DNA of 64,000 nt from Herminiimonas sp. CN (GTDB taxonomy: Bacteria; Pseudomonadota; Gammaproteobacteria; Burkholderiales; Burkholderiaceae_D), in contig NZ_AVCC01000005.1 in the NCBI RefSeq assembly GCF_000622895.1, forward strand, positions 1 through 64,000, read 5' to 3'. Positions 8,121 to 15,940 of this stretch are shown one piece after another. Numbering within the stretch: position 1 is the stretch's first letter; each line of letters opens with the position of its first letter. The notes below the pieces were generated by a model. That model was not told the DNA's origin, made no database searches, and was given only the letters and a program-made list of their open reading frames with translations. The position numbers and the translations under genes are program-made.

Positions 8121-8414
8121 ATGGCCTTATCTCCCCGCGAAATTGTGCGAACAGCATGGAAGCAAACTGGCTTGAATCAGAGCGAGTTTTCTTCTAGGCA
8201 TGGCATTACCCAATACAACTTGTCGCGTTATGCAAATGGGAAGGTGAAGCCCCCGGAAGAGTTGCTTATGCAGTGCATGCATATTTTGGGGATGATCAAT
8301 CAGGATGACATTAGCCCTCAAGAGCTATCTGACTTGATTCAAAAGAAGTTATCTCGCCCTGAACAAGCGGTAGTGCGCCGTGCTGTTTACGACTTGCTAT
8401 CCAATTTTTCTTGA
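8121..8414 (+). CDS. HTH transcriptional regulator of the TcmP module
   Basis: A 97-residue protein whose N-terminal half has the layout of a lambda-repressor-like helix-turn-helix: W-K-Q-T-G-L-N-Q-S-E-F-S-S-R-H-G-I-T-Q-Y, then N-L-S-R-Y-A-N-G as recognition helix. The C-terminal half (S-P-Q-E-L-S-D-L, then L-S-R-P-E-Q-A-V-V-R-R-A) is helical and may dimerise. It is transcribed divergently from the three-Cys/TcmP operon across overlapping promoters, so autorepression together with control of that operon is the natural reading. No partner toxin is adjacent. Function is inferred from fold and position. Confidence 0.7.
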   Translation: MALSPREIVRTAWKQTGLNQSEFSSRHGITQYNLSRYANGKVKPPEELLMQCMHILGMINQDDISPQELSDLIQKKLSRPEQAVVRRAVYDLLSNFS

Positions 8415-8477
8415 GTAAGAGGCACAGGATCATCCTCTTGTATGAGCCGGGCCTCATTCACGGTACGCGCCGAGAGA

Positions 8478-8624
8478 CTAATCTTCCGGACTCACAATAA
8501 AACCTTCCAATCGTACCGATGCACGTGCAGTGTTGACGGCGGCAAGACGATTTTCGCGTTCTTCATTGCTGATTCTGAACGTACCTGGCCCGTATTCATT
8601 CGTTTTCTTAATCCTGTTTTTCAT
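8478..8624 (-). CDS. VbhA-like antitoxin (Fic-inhibitor type), orphan
   Basis: A 48-residue protein. The segment A-A-V-N-T-A-R-A-S-V-R-L-E-G carries S-x-x-x-E-G, the inhibitory helix motif (S/T)xxxE(G/N) by which VbhA-type antitoxins block the ATP site of Fic AMPylating toxins. I chose the ATG at 8624 over an upstream start at 8678 because family members begin shortly before this helix. It overlaps the 3' end of the 111-residue gene by 17 bp. No Fic motif (H-P-F-x-x-G-N-G-R) is seen in any protein of the window, so the antitoxin appears without its toxin. The last gene of module B. Confidence 0.6.
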   Translation of the reverse strand: MKNRIKKTNEYGPGTFRISNEERENRLAAVNTARASVRLEGFIVSPED

Positions 8625-8943
8625 TGCTTTCTCGTTGCGCGAGGATTTTTTCAATTTCCAAAAAAGCAGCAGGATCATCGTATAACGGCGATCCTGCTGC
8701 TTCTTCGCACATTTTTGACAGCATTTTTAGCGTAATGTTGTAATGGTAGCCATCGATCGCCACAGCCAGCCCTGACAGCTTGTTAATGGCCTTCGGGTCG
8801 CCCTTGTGCCGCTTGAGCAAGCCTGCGCCGATCATAGCCAACGCCCGTATTTCAAAATGCGGCAACTCTTCGAGCGTGATGCCGCTACCGAAAACAGACC
8901 TACTTTCGCTGCGTATGTCGGGTGGCGGATCTTCCGGTGTCAT
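8608..8943 (-). CDS. uncharacterised protein in module B
   Basis: A 111-residue, mostly helical protein with no motif I recognise; it is not a Fic protein. It lies 12 bp downstream of the second exonuclease-like gene and overlaps the start of the VbhA-like antitoxin by 17 bp, which suggests translational coupling. A role as a non-Fic partner of that antitoxin is possible but is only a positional inference. Acidic N-terminus (T-P-E-D-P-P-P-D), then E-E-L-P-H-F-E-I-R-A-L-A-M-I-G-A-G-L-L-K. Confidence 0.6.
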   Translation of the reverse strand: MTPEDPPPDIRSESRSVFGSGITLEELPHFEIRALAMIGAGLLKRHKGDPKAINKLSGLAVAIDGYHYNITLKMLSKMCEEAAGSPLYDDPAAFLEIEKILAQRESNEKQD

Positions 8944-8955
8944 ATCAAATTCTCC

Positions 8956-9447
8956 CTATTGGCTTCCTGTGATGCTCGGTATCGTGACAGGCGGGCGCTC
9001 GCGGAATGCGTAGCGGTTTGCTTGAGCATCGTGGAGCGCATGGTGTTCTGGCAAACCGTTTTTCTTGTGGTACGCATAGCGCAGCAACTCGTTTATATTG
9101 CGTCCGACATGGCGCAGCTTGCACCAAGGCGGTACGCGATTGTCTAGCGCGTCAGCGAACAAATCCCAATCGGTTTGATAGTCAATGCAAATTTCAACGT
9201 CTTCACTGCCACGCTTGATGATTTTCAGCCATGCCGTGATACGCATACCAATTTCTGTAACCGGGCAGTAGGCGTGCGGATACTGGTTCAACAGCGGAAT
9301 GACTGCTTCCCGCACGAAGGCACTGCACGCGGCATCAGGAAACGGCACTTCCGCATAAAATTCCTCGCCAGAATCCGCGGCCATACCGATGCTGATTAAT
9401 CTCGGATCGAGGAAATCGGTGAACTCAGTATCAAGAAAAACCAGCAT
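8956..9447 (-). CDS. DEDDh 3'-5' exonuclease-like protein (copy B)
   Basis: A 163-residue paralogue of the protein encoded at 5365-5859. The same active-site elements are in place: D-T-E-F-T-D at residues 6-11, D-Y-Q-T-D-W in the middle and H-H-A-L-H-D-A-Q-A-N-R near the C-terminus. The two copies match along their full length, including L-I-S-I-G and E-F-Y, but differ at many positions, so the duplication is old or both were acquired separately. It follows the restriction-modification gene after 109 bp and precedes the 111-residue gene by 12 bp, placing it in module B. Substrate unknown. Confidence 0.75.
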   Translation of the reverse strand: MLVFLDTEFTDFLDPRLISIGMAADSGEEFYAEVPFPDAACSAFVREAVIPLLNQYPHAYCPVTEIGMRITAWLKIIKRGSEDVEICIDYQTDWDLFADALDNRVPPWCKLRHVGRNINELLRYAYHKKNGLPEHHALHDAQANRYAFRERPPVTIPSITGSQ

Positions 9448-9556
9448 GTCCTTCCTTCAAACTTTCTCTTGCAAATCGCAGAGTAGTTGTTTCAGCATCG
9501 TCCAGAGCCTGGTTGTCTGCCAAGTCGCTCTCAAAGCAAACTGTTCATACAATACA

Positions 9557-12500
9557 TTATCGATCTTTGATAGGCGGGTGCTGGATACATTCAAATACCG
9601 CATCAAGCAGCCCGGATATTTCACGTCGGGCGTCACCGATTTTCCCGATCAGATTTGCAACCTTCTGCTCTTCCGCTACCAACTGGGCCAGCGCTTTGGC
9701 GGCCAGCGCCGGTGTCTCGGGGATGAGCGGATTGCTTGCCTCCATTTCACCCGCCGTCGTCCCTTCCGGGAACAGCAACCACTGCCGGCGCAACCATTCC
9801 ATCGCTTCCTCCGGTGCGCTTGAAGGCAAACGCGCAACCTCCTGCTTGCCTGAGAACAGACGATGGTTAACACGGATCAATTTATTAATCTTAGCCGTAG
9901 GGTTGCTAATGATGAGATTCCATTTCACTCTGGCTCGATCCAGCGGTAAAGCTGTGATACCCGACGGGATCACAGCCGGGGCAACCGCCGCTTGATCCGT
10001 GATCCGCCATCCTTGCTTTCGTATCGGCAGAAGTTGTTTCAGAATGGCGCTGGTTTGCTGGGCAAGATTGGCGATGTGGGCAACCAATGCCGGGTCGCTC
10101 GGAATAGGGATGGTAATTTGGCGCAGATCGTCGGGCTGAAGTCGGCCAGCGATAGCGCTGCGCGCTACGCCGTCCAACAAAGCGCGCATTTGCTGACTGT
10201 TCAGGAAGGCCAGCACGTACCACGGGTCAATCTTTGCTGATTCGACCTCAAGCTGCTTGCGAATTGGCAAGCGTTTGTCCAGATCGTTTCGGATGGCTTT
10301 GTTGTCCACGCCAGCCAAATCGCACCAGCGCACCATCACGAACACTGAGTGATTGCATTTTAAGTATCCGCCTGCATCCCACTGTCCATCATCGTATGCA
10401 AAGCCGCCAAATTCCGCCGCCATCAGCTTGGGACATTCATACAGCTCCGGGAAAGTCGGTCGCCGGACTTGGGCGGGTACGCGTGTTTCGGCACCATATT
10501 CCAGATAGCGGATATTGCTGACTCCAAAGTGGGCCACGTCCTTGCTTCCGGCAAAGGGGACGCGATGGATGGAGTCAGGATGATCCACGATCAAATCGTC
10601 TATGGTGAAGGCCCCTTTGTTAGTTTTTTCGTTTGCGTTCAGCACCATGCCGACTGAGATGTAAAACACATCGGCAAGTGGTATCGATGGTGCGTCACTG
10701 CGTAGTTTGATGGTCGGCAAGTCCTGCCGGAATACACTGGTACGGTATTTTGATTGGCGCAGTCCCTGCGTTTTTGCCTGTCCGATAGCGCCCCATCGTG
10801 GCGTGCTGTCATGCCAGAAACGATTGCTATGGGCCTGTCCGCAAGGCCGACGACTGGCAACCAGAATGGTGTTCTGAACCATCGCATCCGGGAACAGCTT
10901 CACTCCTGGAAAGAAATGCACTTCTTCAACGGTCGCGTCACTCACCAACAACTCGCGCAATGCATCGCAGTACGGAACAGTCTCCACCGCATTGCTGGTA
11001 ATGATCGCCATACGCCCGGCATCGCTGTCGTCAGTGCCTTCTTTTAACAAGTTCCAACTCGCCGCGACGAAGGGAACAAATAAATCCCACTTTTGCACCA
11101 TAACGCCACGTACTGCCTCGCTAGGATACTCGCGCTTGATTCGGTCGCGGTAAGCGCCTATGGTGTCATTTTCGCCAGCCTTGACATAGGGCGGATTGCC
11201 AACCACAAAATCAAATTTACTGCCCCATTTGCCAAGACCAGCCTTCATTTGATCCTCAATGGGCAGATCGTCGTCTGGGAATGGTAACGTCCCGGCCTGA
11301 CTCGCCAGCGTATCTGCGCTGAATGACAGGCTATCGGAGTTAAAAATGTGGAAGCGTTCGACAGTGGCCTGGGCTCCCGCATCATGAGCAATCGTGAAGA
11401 GGTCGATAACTTGTATGAGTAAGTTGGTTTCGGCTAAGGCACATGCAAACGGGTTCAAATCCACTCCGTGCAAGCTGTCCCGGATTTCATCCAGTACGCC
11501 TTGTACTTGAGCCGATGGAACATTCGGATATCCTTGGGCTTTCCAGTAGTCGCGGTAGGCATCCACCAGCCGGGTTGCAGCCTCAACTAAAAATCCACCT
11601 GAGCCACATGACAAGTCAACAATGCGCTTGCCTATGATGTCGGTTCCCTTGTAACCAATGCGATCCAGCATGAACGAAACCACATTTGGCGGCGTGAAAT
11701 ACATGCCGCTCTCATGCTTGTGCTTGCCTTCGACGTACTGGTTGTAGACCGTGCCGATGATATCCCGATTAATCGAACGAAGATCAAAGCCCGCCAATGT
11801 GTGCAGCACGCGGATTACAGCATTGCGATCAGGCGTGTACCAATCCAGCACACTCCGCTCCGAAAAGAAATGCGCGTAAATGTGCTGGGCAGAAGTGTAG
11901 GCCAAGTCCAGCAGGAAGTTGGCGCTTCGTCCCATCGCATGCTCCAGGTAGTGAGCCTCCACGTGGCGAAACCAAAGTGCCAAACCTCCGTTGGTGAACA
12001 TGCGATTCACCAGCTTCTTGTCTTCCATGATTCGCACCAAGAGGATGCGAATGATAATGAGGTAAGCAGTCTGCGCAAGAAACTCCCGGCGCAGCATGGC
12101 CGCATCGGATGTTTGGAACACCAGCGAGGCGGTTTTCTCCTTCCAAGTGTCGATGTGATGAACGGTTTGGATGCTGTCTTGATGGTGGGACTGCAATTTC
12201 GACAGATAGCGATAGCGCTTGTCAGTGAATGCACGGATACGGGAGAAGAGGACGTATATCGGGTCTTTATTGGTGCCCTTGCCTGTCTTGATGGGATACA
12301 GGTTATAAAGACGGCGTTCGATAACTGAGAGTTCTGCGGCCAGGACTTCGCCGCGCATAATCTTACGCAATAGCCCTTCGTCATATTCCCGCGTTTCCTT
12401 ATCAGCCCCCGGCATGAGCTGCAACGCATCCGCCACCAAGTTGTCCTCTTGCTGTTGCAGTGTGGAGGTTTCAGTAGGTATTTTGGCAGCCGCCGCAAGG

Positions 12501-13424
12501 TAATCTTGATAGTCAGTCTCAATGGCCGCGAGCTGCGCATCAGCATCGTCCTCGAACTCGGTAATAAGCCCTTTGATCGCCTCCGTGAGTAGGTCGGCAT
12601 TATCGCCATCGATTTTTACAATCTCAATGCGGCACAGCGATGGAATCCATGTCTTTCCATCCGTGCGATGCGATGCATTGCCGCCTTTGGCCGATTGCAG
12701 CGTCAGGTCATCGATCAGCATTTGCAGGCCAGCAAAGCTCTCGCGCTTGAATCGCCGCCAGAGCGCCGCAAGTATGCTGGTCATGCCGCATTCGTCCAAT
12801 GCCGCCAGCCCGGTTTTCCCCGGTGCCAATAGATGTTCTCCGCGCCATGCCAGTACAGTGTCAGAAAGCGGCAATTCGATGGCCGGTGTTTGAAGACCTC
12901 CCTCCAGTTGGTCATACACCAAGATGGCATGCCCATTTATGAGCATCCCGCGTGGAGCGCCGGCCTGGGTCATGTAACCCTGTAACTGGGGCCGATGGCG
13001 TCTTAGGTTCAATATCGCAGTATTTTTGTCTTCAACAATGAAGCAGGCAGGGCGAGGATACTCCGCGATCTTGATAGCATAGTCCGGGCGAAGTGCGCCC
13101 TTCTGGTCGTTGTAGTCAATTTCCTTGCTTGCATAGCCAAGGGCACTCAACAAAACTTTTGTGATTCTCAGATCGACGATGTTCGCTTCATCGCCAGTGC
13201 GGTTGATATCGGGTGTGGCAAGATAACTCGCAAGACATCCATCGGTGCTGAAGTGGTCACTCGCAAGCTCACCGATAAACGAAGTCAGGAAACTTTCAAA
13301 TGATGTAGATGTCTTATGCTGGTTGCTGGTTGCTGGTTGCTGGTTGCTGGTTGCTGGTTGCTGGTTGCTGGTTGCTGGTTGCTGGTTGCTGGTTGCTGGT
13401 TGCTGGTTGCTCGGTGGCTGTCAT
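9557..13424 (-). CDS. phase-variable type IIG-like restriction-modification enzyme, frame OFF as printed
   Basis: One polypeptide with nuclease and adenine-methyltransferase parts. Counting from the in-frame TTG at 13153: R-P-D-Y (22-25) and E-D-K (41-43) form a PD-(D/E)xK nuclease pattern; V-D-L-S-C-G-S-G-G-F (about 512-521) is the SAM motif I; V-V-G-N-P-P-Y (about 650-656) is the N6-adenine catalytic motif; the C-terminal ~450 residues would recognise the target. Coding sequence clearly continues upstream of that TTG (V-D-L-R-I-T-K-V-L-L and earlier) into a heptanucleotide tract. The only ATG with a good RBS (AAGGA) is at 13424. With 13 repeat units it is out of frame and gives a 36-residue peptide ending just after the tract; 12 or 15 units would give about 1286 residues. 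Follows the DUF6471 gene by 17 bp. Confidence 0.85.
13317..13411 (-). repeat. heptanucleotide tract (AGCAACC)13, contingency locus
   Basis: Thirteen perfect tandem copies of GGTTGCT on the plus strand (13321-13411) with a further partial TGCT at 13317-13320. It lies 10 bp inside the restriction-modification gene. Seven is not a multiple of three, so each unit gained or lost shifts the frame. None of the three frames through the unit contains a stop, which is typical of tracts kept for phase variation. Confidence 0.95.
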
Positions 13425-13441
13425 ATTGTTATCCTTAAACA

Positions 13442-13669
13442 TCAGTTGTTCTCCAAACGAACCATGTCGCGACCAAGTGCCTTCATACACTGCGCAAAAA
13501 ATAAAAAACTAAAAGTGCCCCGGTTGATTTTCGAGGCAATGCCTTTGTAACTCTCATCGACGCCTATAGCGTGCAAGCGCTGAATCAGATTTTCGTAAGT
13601 CACTCCAGCTTTAACCAATTCGGCCTTTAGTGTTTGGGCGGCGTATTGCTTCCACTCATCTTCAGTCAT
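13442..13669 (-). CDS. DUF6471 small protein
   Basis: A 75-residue protein reading W-K-Q-Y-A-A-Q-T-L-K-A-E-L-V-K-A-G-V-T-Y near the start and I-N-R-G-T-F-S-F-L-F-F-A-Q-C-M-K-A-L-G near the end, the pattern of the DUF6471 family, which looks like a short HTH-type DNA-binding protein. It is first in module B, directly before the restriction-modification gene, and is preceded by GGAGA. A control role for the downstream enzyme, like the C proteins of restriction systems, is inferred from position only. Confidence 0.75.
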   Translation of the reverse strand: MTEDEWKQYAAQTLKAELVKAGVTYENLIQRLHAIGVDESYKGIASKINRGTFSFLFFAQCMKALGRDMVRLENN

Positions 13670-13698
13670 CTAAATTCTCCAATATGATCGTTCGAAGT

Positions 13699-13810
13699 AG
13701 GATAGCACATGTGTATCAATATCCGCATTAAAGAAGAAATATCCCCATAAAAGCGTTGTGTTTGCGTGCGTATTTGCTATAATATCTGCATATAAGCAGA
13801 TTTAAGGTGA
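13699..13810. promoter_or_regulatory. divergent promoter region, module B and transposase
   Basis: Rightward: TTGTGT (13756-13761), 16-bp spacer, TATAAT (13778-13783) for the transposase, then the hairpin TCTGC-ATATAA-GCAGA (13785-13800) around the expected start site and RBS AAGGTGA (13804-13810). Leftward: TGC-TATCCT on the minus strand (13707-13699) as a possible extended -10 for the DUF6471/restriction operon, which is weaker evidence. Confidence 0.6.
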
Positions 13811-13814
13811 CGCC

Positions 13815-14837
13815 ATGACCCAGCACTTCCTACTTTCAGCCAAGGCCCGCACCCTGTCAGTACGCCGTGTCTTCGAGATGAACGAAGAACAGGCATTCAA
13901 GGTCTTCAAGAAAGTGCGCTGGGGCGACAGCAAGGAAGTGACCTGTCCTGTGTGCGGCGTGGTGCACGAGCACTACTTCATCGCCACTCGCAAGCAATGG
14001 CGCTGCAAGGACTGCAACCATACGTTCAGCGTCACGTCCGGCACGATCTTCGCCTTTCACAAACTGCCGCTCAAGATGTACCTGGCGGCGATTGCGATCT
14101 ACACCAATGCAGTCAAAGGCATTTCAGCTTTGCAAATGGGGCGCGATCTGGACGTGCAGTACAAAACAGCTTTTGTGCTTACGCATAAAATCCGTGAGTC
14201 CTTGATGGAACAGCGCGACGCTGAACCACTCTCCGGCGAAATTCACATGGACGGTGCCTACGTCAACGGCCATATCCGCCCGAAGAACAAAAAGGAAGAT
14301 CGGATTGACCGCCGCCTGGCTGAGAATCAACGCCCCGGCAAGCGCTGCGTGTTCGTAATGCGTCAGAAGATCAGCGTCATCGGCGACACGATCCAGGGCG
14401 CAAACAAAACGATTTCATTCGTAATCAAAGCTGAGAACCAAGCCGATGTCGGCAAGCTGGCCGATTTGTATGTGCAGAAAGGCTCCGTCATTTGCGCGGA
14501 TGAGTCCACGGCCTACGATGGCCTGCACGCAAAGTTCGACACGCGCCGTGTCAATCACTCCATTGAATATCGCAGCGAGGCGGGCGTGACAAACAATCTG
14601 GCCGAATCGTATTTTTCACGCTTTCGCCGCATGCAGTACGGCCAATGCCACAAGTTCGGCAATCTCTATCTGGCGAACTATGCCAACGAAGCGGCATACC
14701 GCGAGGACACCCGGCGCATGAGCAACGGGGATATTTTCGATGACATTTCAAAGAAGTGCGCCACCACACCAACCAGCCGGGACTGGTGCGGTTACTGGCA
14801 AGGTAACAAGCGCCAGGCTGAGCGTCTGGCGGCTTGA
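13815..14837 (+). CDS. IS1595-family (ISXO2-like) transposase
   Basis: A 340-residue transposase with an N-terminal zinc ribbon (C44-x2-C47 and C64-x2-C67, the second as W-R-C-K-D-C-N-H-T-F) and the ISXO2 catalytic core: first Asp in G-E-I-H-M-D-G-A-Y (D146), second in I-C-A-D-E-S-T-A-Y-D (D229), and Glu in N-N-L-A-E-S-Y-F-S-R-F-R-R (E264). The gene appears intact, with a promoter and RBS. It ends 13 bp from the convergent passenger gene at 14851-15282. Family, 24-bp inverted repeats and 8-bp duplication agree, so it is the enzyme that moved this element. Confidence 0.93.
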   Translation: MTQHFLLSAKARTLSVRRVFEMNEEQAFKVFKKVRWGDSKEVTCPVCGVVHEHYFIATRKQWRCKDCNHTFSVTSGTIFAFHKLPLKMYLAAIAIYTNAVKGISALQMGRDLDVQYKTAFVLTHKIRESLMEQRDAEPLSGEIHMDGAYVNGHIRPKNKKEDRIDRRLAENQRPGKRCVFVMRQKISVIGDTIQGANKTISFVIKAENQADVGKLADLYVQKGSVICADESTAYDGLHAKFDTRRVNHSIEYRSEAGVTNNLAESYFSRFRRMQYGQCHKFGNLYLANYANEAAYREDTRRMSNGDIFDDISKKCATTPTSRDWCGYWQGNKRQAERLAA

Positions 14838-14850
14838 ATATTTGATTCGG

Positions 14851-15282
14851 TTAGACGATTTCCCACTTCATTACACCAACACCGCCATCGATCTCCCTGA
14901 CGATGTTGCGCGCCTCCAGGCGGTGCATCACGGCCAAGATATTTTTCTGAACTCGGGCGGCGATAGCGACCGTCGATTCAATGCCTTTGCGCTGCAACAG
15001 TCCATTGGTGATTTCACGGCTGCATAGTGCCGAGCCAGCTTCACGCATCACATCCAGAGTCATGCGCTGCGCTTCCCCTTGCTTGAAATACTGATTGCGC
15101 GTGTTCGTGCGCTTGGCTTTGACGGTGCGCAGGTCATATTCCGGCGCGAATAGCTTGATGCTGCCGTCCAGGTGTGACAATGCGCCTTGCAAGCGGGTGA
15201 TTTCTGTTTGGTACGATGCGATCTGACCGGCGACTTCGGCACGCTTGGATACCAGGCCGGATACGACAAGTGATTCTGCCAT
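14851..15282 (-). CDS. passenger protein with coiled coil
   Basis: A 143-residue protein I cannot name. Residues about 10-45 (S-K-R-A-E-V-A-G-Q-I-A-S-Y-Q-T-E-I-T-R-L then L-Q-G-A-L-S-H-L) form a heptad-like coiled coil; the C-terminal half (R-M-T-L-D-V-M-R-E-A-G-S-A-L-C-S-R-E-I and I-L-A-V-M-H-R-L-E-A-R-N-I-V-R) resembles a winged-helix DNA-binding domain. It lies between the transposase gene and the right end of the element, starting 63 bp from the terminal repeat, and is convergent with the transposase. An accessory DNA-binding role in transposition is a guess from position. Confidence 0.65.
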   Translation of the reverse strand: MAESLVVSGLVSKRAEVAGQIASYQTEITRLQGALSHLDGSIKLFAPEYDLRTVKAKRTNTRNQYFKQGEAQRMTLDVMREAGSALCSREITNGLLQRKGIESTVAIAARVQKNILAVMHRLEARNIVREIDGGVGVMKWEIV

Positions 15283-15345
15283 GTTGACTCCCCTAAAAAT
15301 CGATGATTTACTAGGAGATTGTAGGTTTTTAGCGCGGGAAATTCA

Positions 15346-15369
15346 TTGTGCGGCTGCTACATAATTCCG
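15346..15369 (-). repeat. right terminal inverted repeat of the 10-kb transposon
   Basis: 24 bp, exact reverse complement of 5324-5347, ending ...CATAATTCCG at 15369 and followed directly by the second copy of the GATCTCCT duplication (15370-15377). Confidence 0.93.
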
Positions 15370-15638
15370 GATCTCCTCAGGTAAGAACGCACTCCTTCCC
15401 TGCACAACCGCCGGATCTACACCGCTTCGCATTGACCACAAGAGCCTCGCGGTTTCGTGCCCGCTCGCCCTGCTAAGCAGCGCCTTCTATCCGATTCTTG
15501 TTCATCGGCTCGCAGATTCGCTCCACGCTTCCTCTCCACGGTCGGTCGCCCTTCCGCAGTTGCGCTTCGCTTCGCTCACTGTGGTCAGCTCGCGGCGGGA
15601 CTTTCACCCACAAGAGTGCGCTCATGCTGAGCGCACAC
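15370..15638 (-). mobile_element. group II intron, 5' part
   Basis: On the minus strand it begins GTGTGCGCTCAGCATGAGCG, fitting the GUGYG 5' consensus, and continues with GGTGAAAGTCC and other features of domain I. It runs to the transposon insertion point, beyond which the 3' part resumes at 5323. The intron starts directly after the hairpin and T-run of the initiator tRNA terminator, a target typical of class C group II introns. Together the two parts are about 650 nt, too short to encode a maturase. Confidence 0.72.
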
Positions 15639-15639
15639 G

Positions 15640-15669
15640 AAAAAATCCAACCATTGTAATGATTGGATT
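15640..15669 (-). terminator. Rho-independent terminator of the initiator tRNA gene
   Basis: Stem AATCCAA/TTGGATT (15644-15650 with 15663-15669) extended by CATT/AATG, tiny loop, and six T on the minus strand. It lies 11 bp downstream of the tRNA. The intron begins one base beyond the T-run. Confidence 0.85.
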
Positions 15670-15680
15670 TTTAAATATTC

Positions 15681-15757
<77 letters not shown>

Positions 15758-15769
15758 TCTGAGAGAAAG

Positions 15770-15799
15770 ACTATAGCACACAATGACGCATCGCACCAA
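15770..15799 (-). promoter_or_regulatory. promoter of the initiator tRNA gene
   Basis: On the minus strand TTGGTG (15799-15794), 18-bp spacer, TATAGT (15775-15770); transcription would start about six bases before the tRNA. Confidence 0.65.
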
Positions 15800-15940
15800 A
15801 CGATCCTTTCGCAGCCGGTGCGAAACAAGTCGCCGTTATCGGCACGGCTTGAGCGGCCATCGCTCCCTGCACATGATGGAAATTTTTATTGGACGGCTGG
15901 GATAGCCTGTTTCTCACTTACTGACATCTGACTCTTAGCA

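Larger units (their letters stand above)
5324..15369. mobile_element. IS1595-family (ISXO2-like) transposon with defence-type cargo, 10,046 bp
   Basis: The element is bounded by perfect 24-bp inverted repeats and an 8-bp direct repeat (GATCTCCT at 5316-5323 and 15370-15377). It contains one zinc-ribbon ISXO2-type DDE transposase gene near its right end, a convergent passenger gene, and two leftward cargo operons plus a rightward HTH regulator. It is inserted into the non-coding body of a group II intron. Passenger genes are known in some IS1595 subgroups; from memory those elements reach just under 8 kb, so this one would be large. The perfect repeats and intact transposase suggest a fairly recent insertion. 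Confidence 0.92.

Noticed and set aside
8442-8735. 97-residue plus-strand frame after the HTH gene
   Set aside because: Opposite strand to the 111-residue and VbhA-like genes, which have better family or operon support.
13317-13411. CRISPR-like repeat array
   Set aside because: The units are 7 bp with no spacers between them; it is a simple tandem repeat in a coding region.
13245-13550. Plus-strand frame encoding repeated C-W-L-L-V-A-G
   Set aside because: It is the antisense shadow of the heptanucleotide tract; the repeat is open in all frames, and the flanks belong to the restriction gene and DUF6471.
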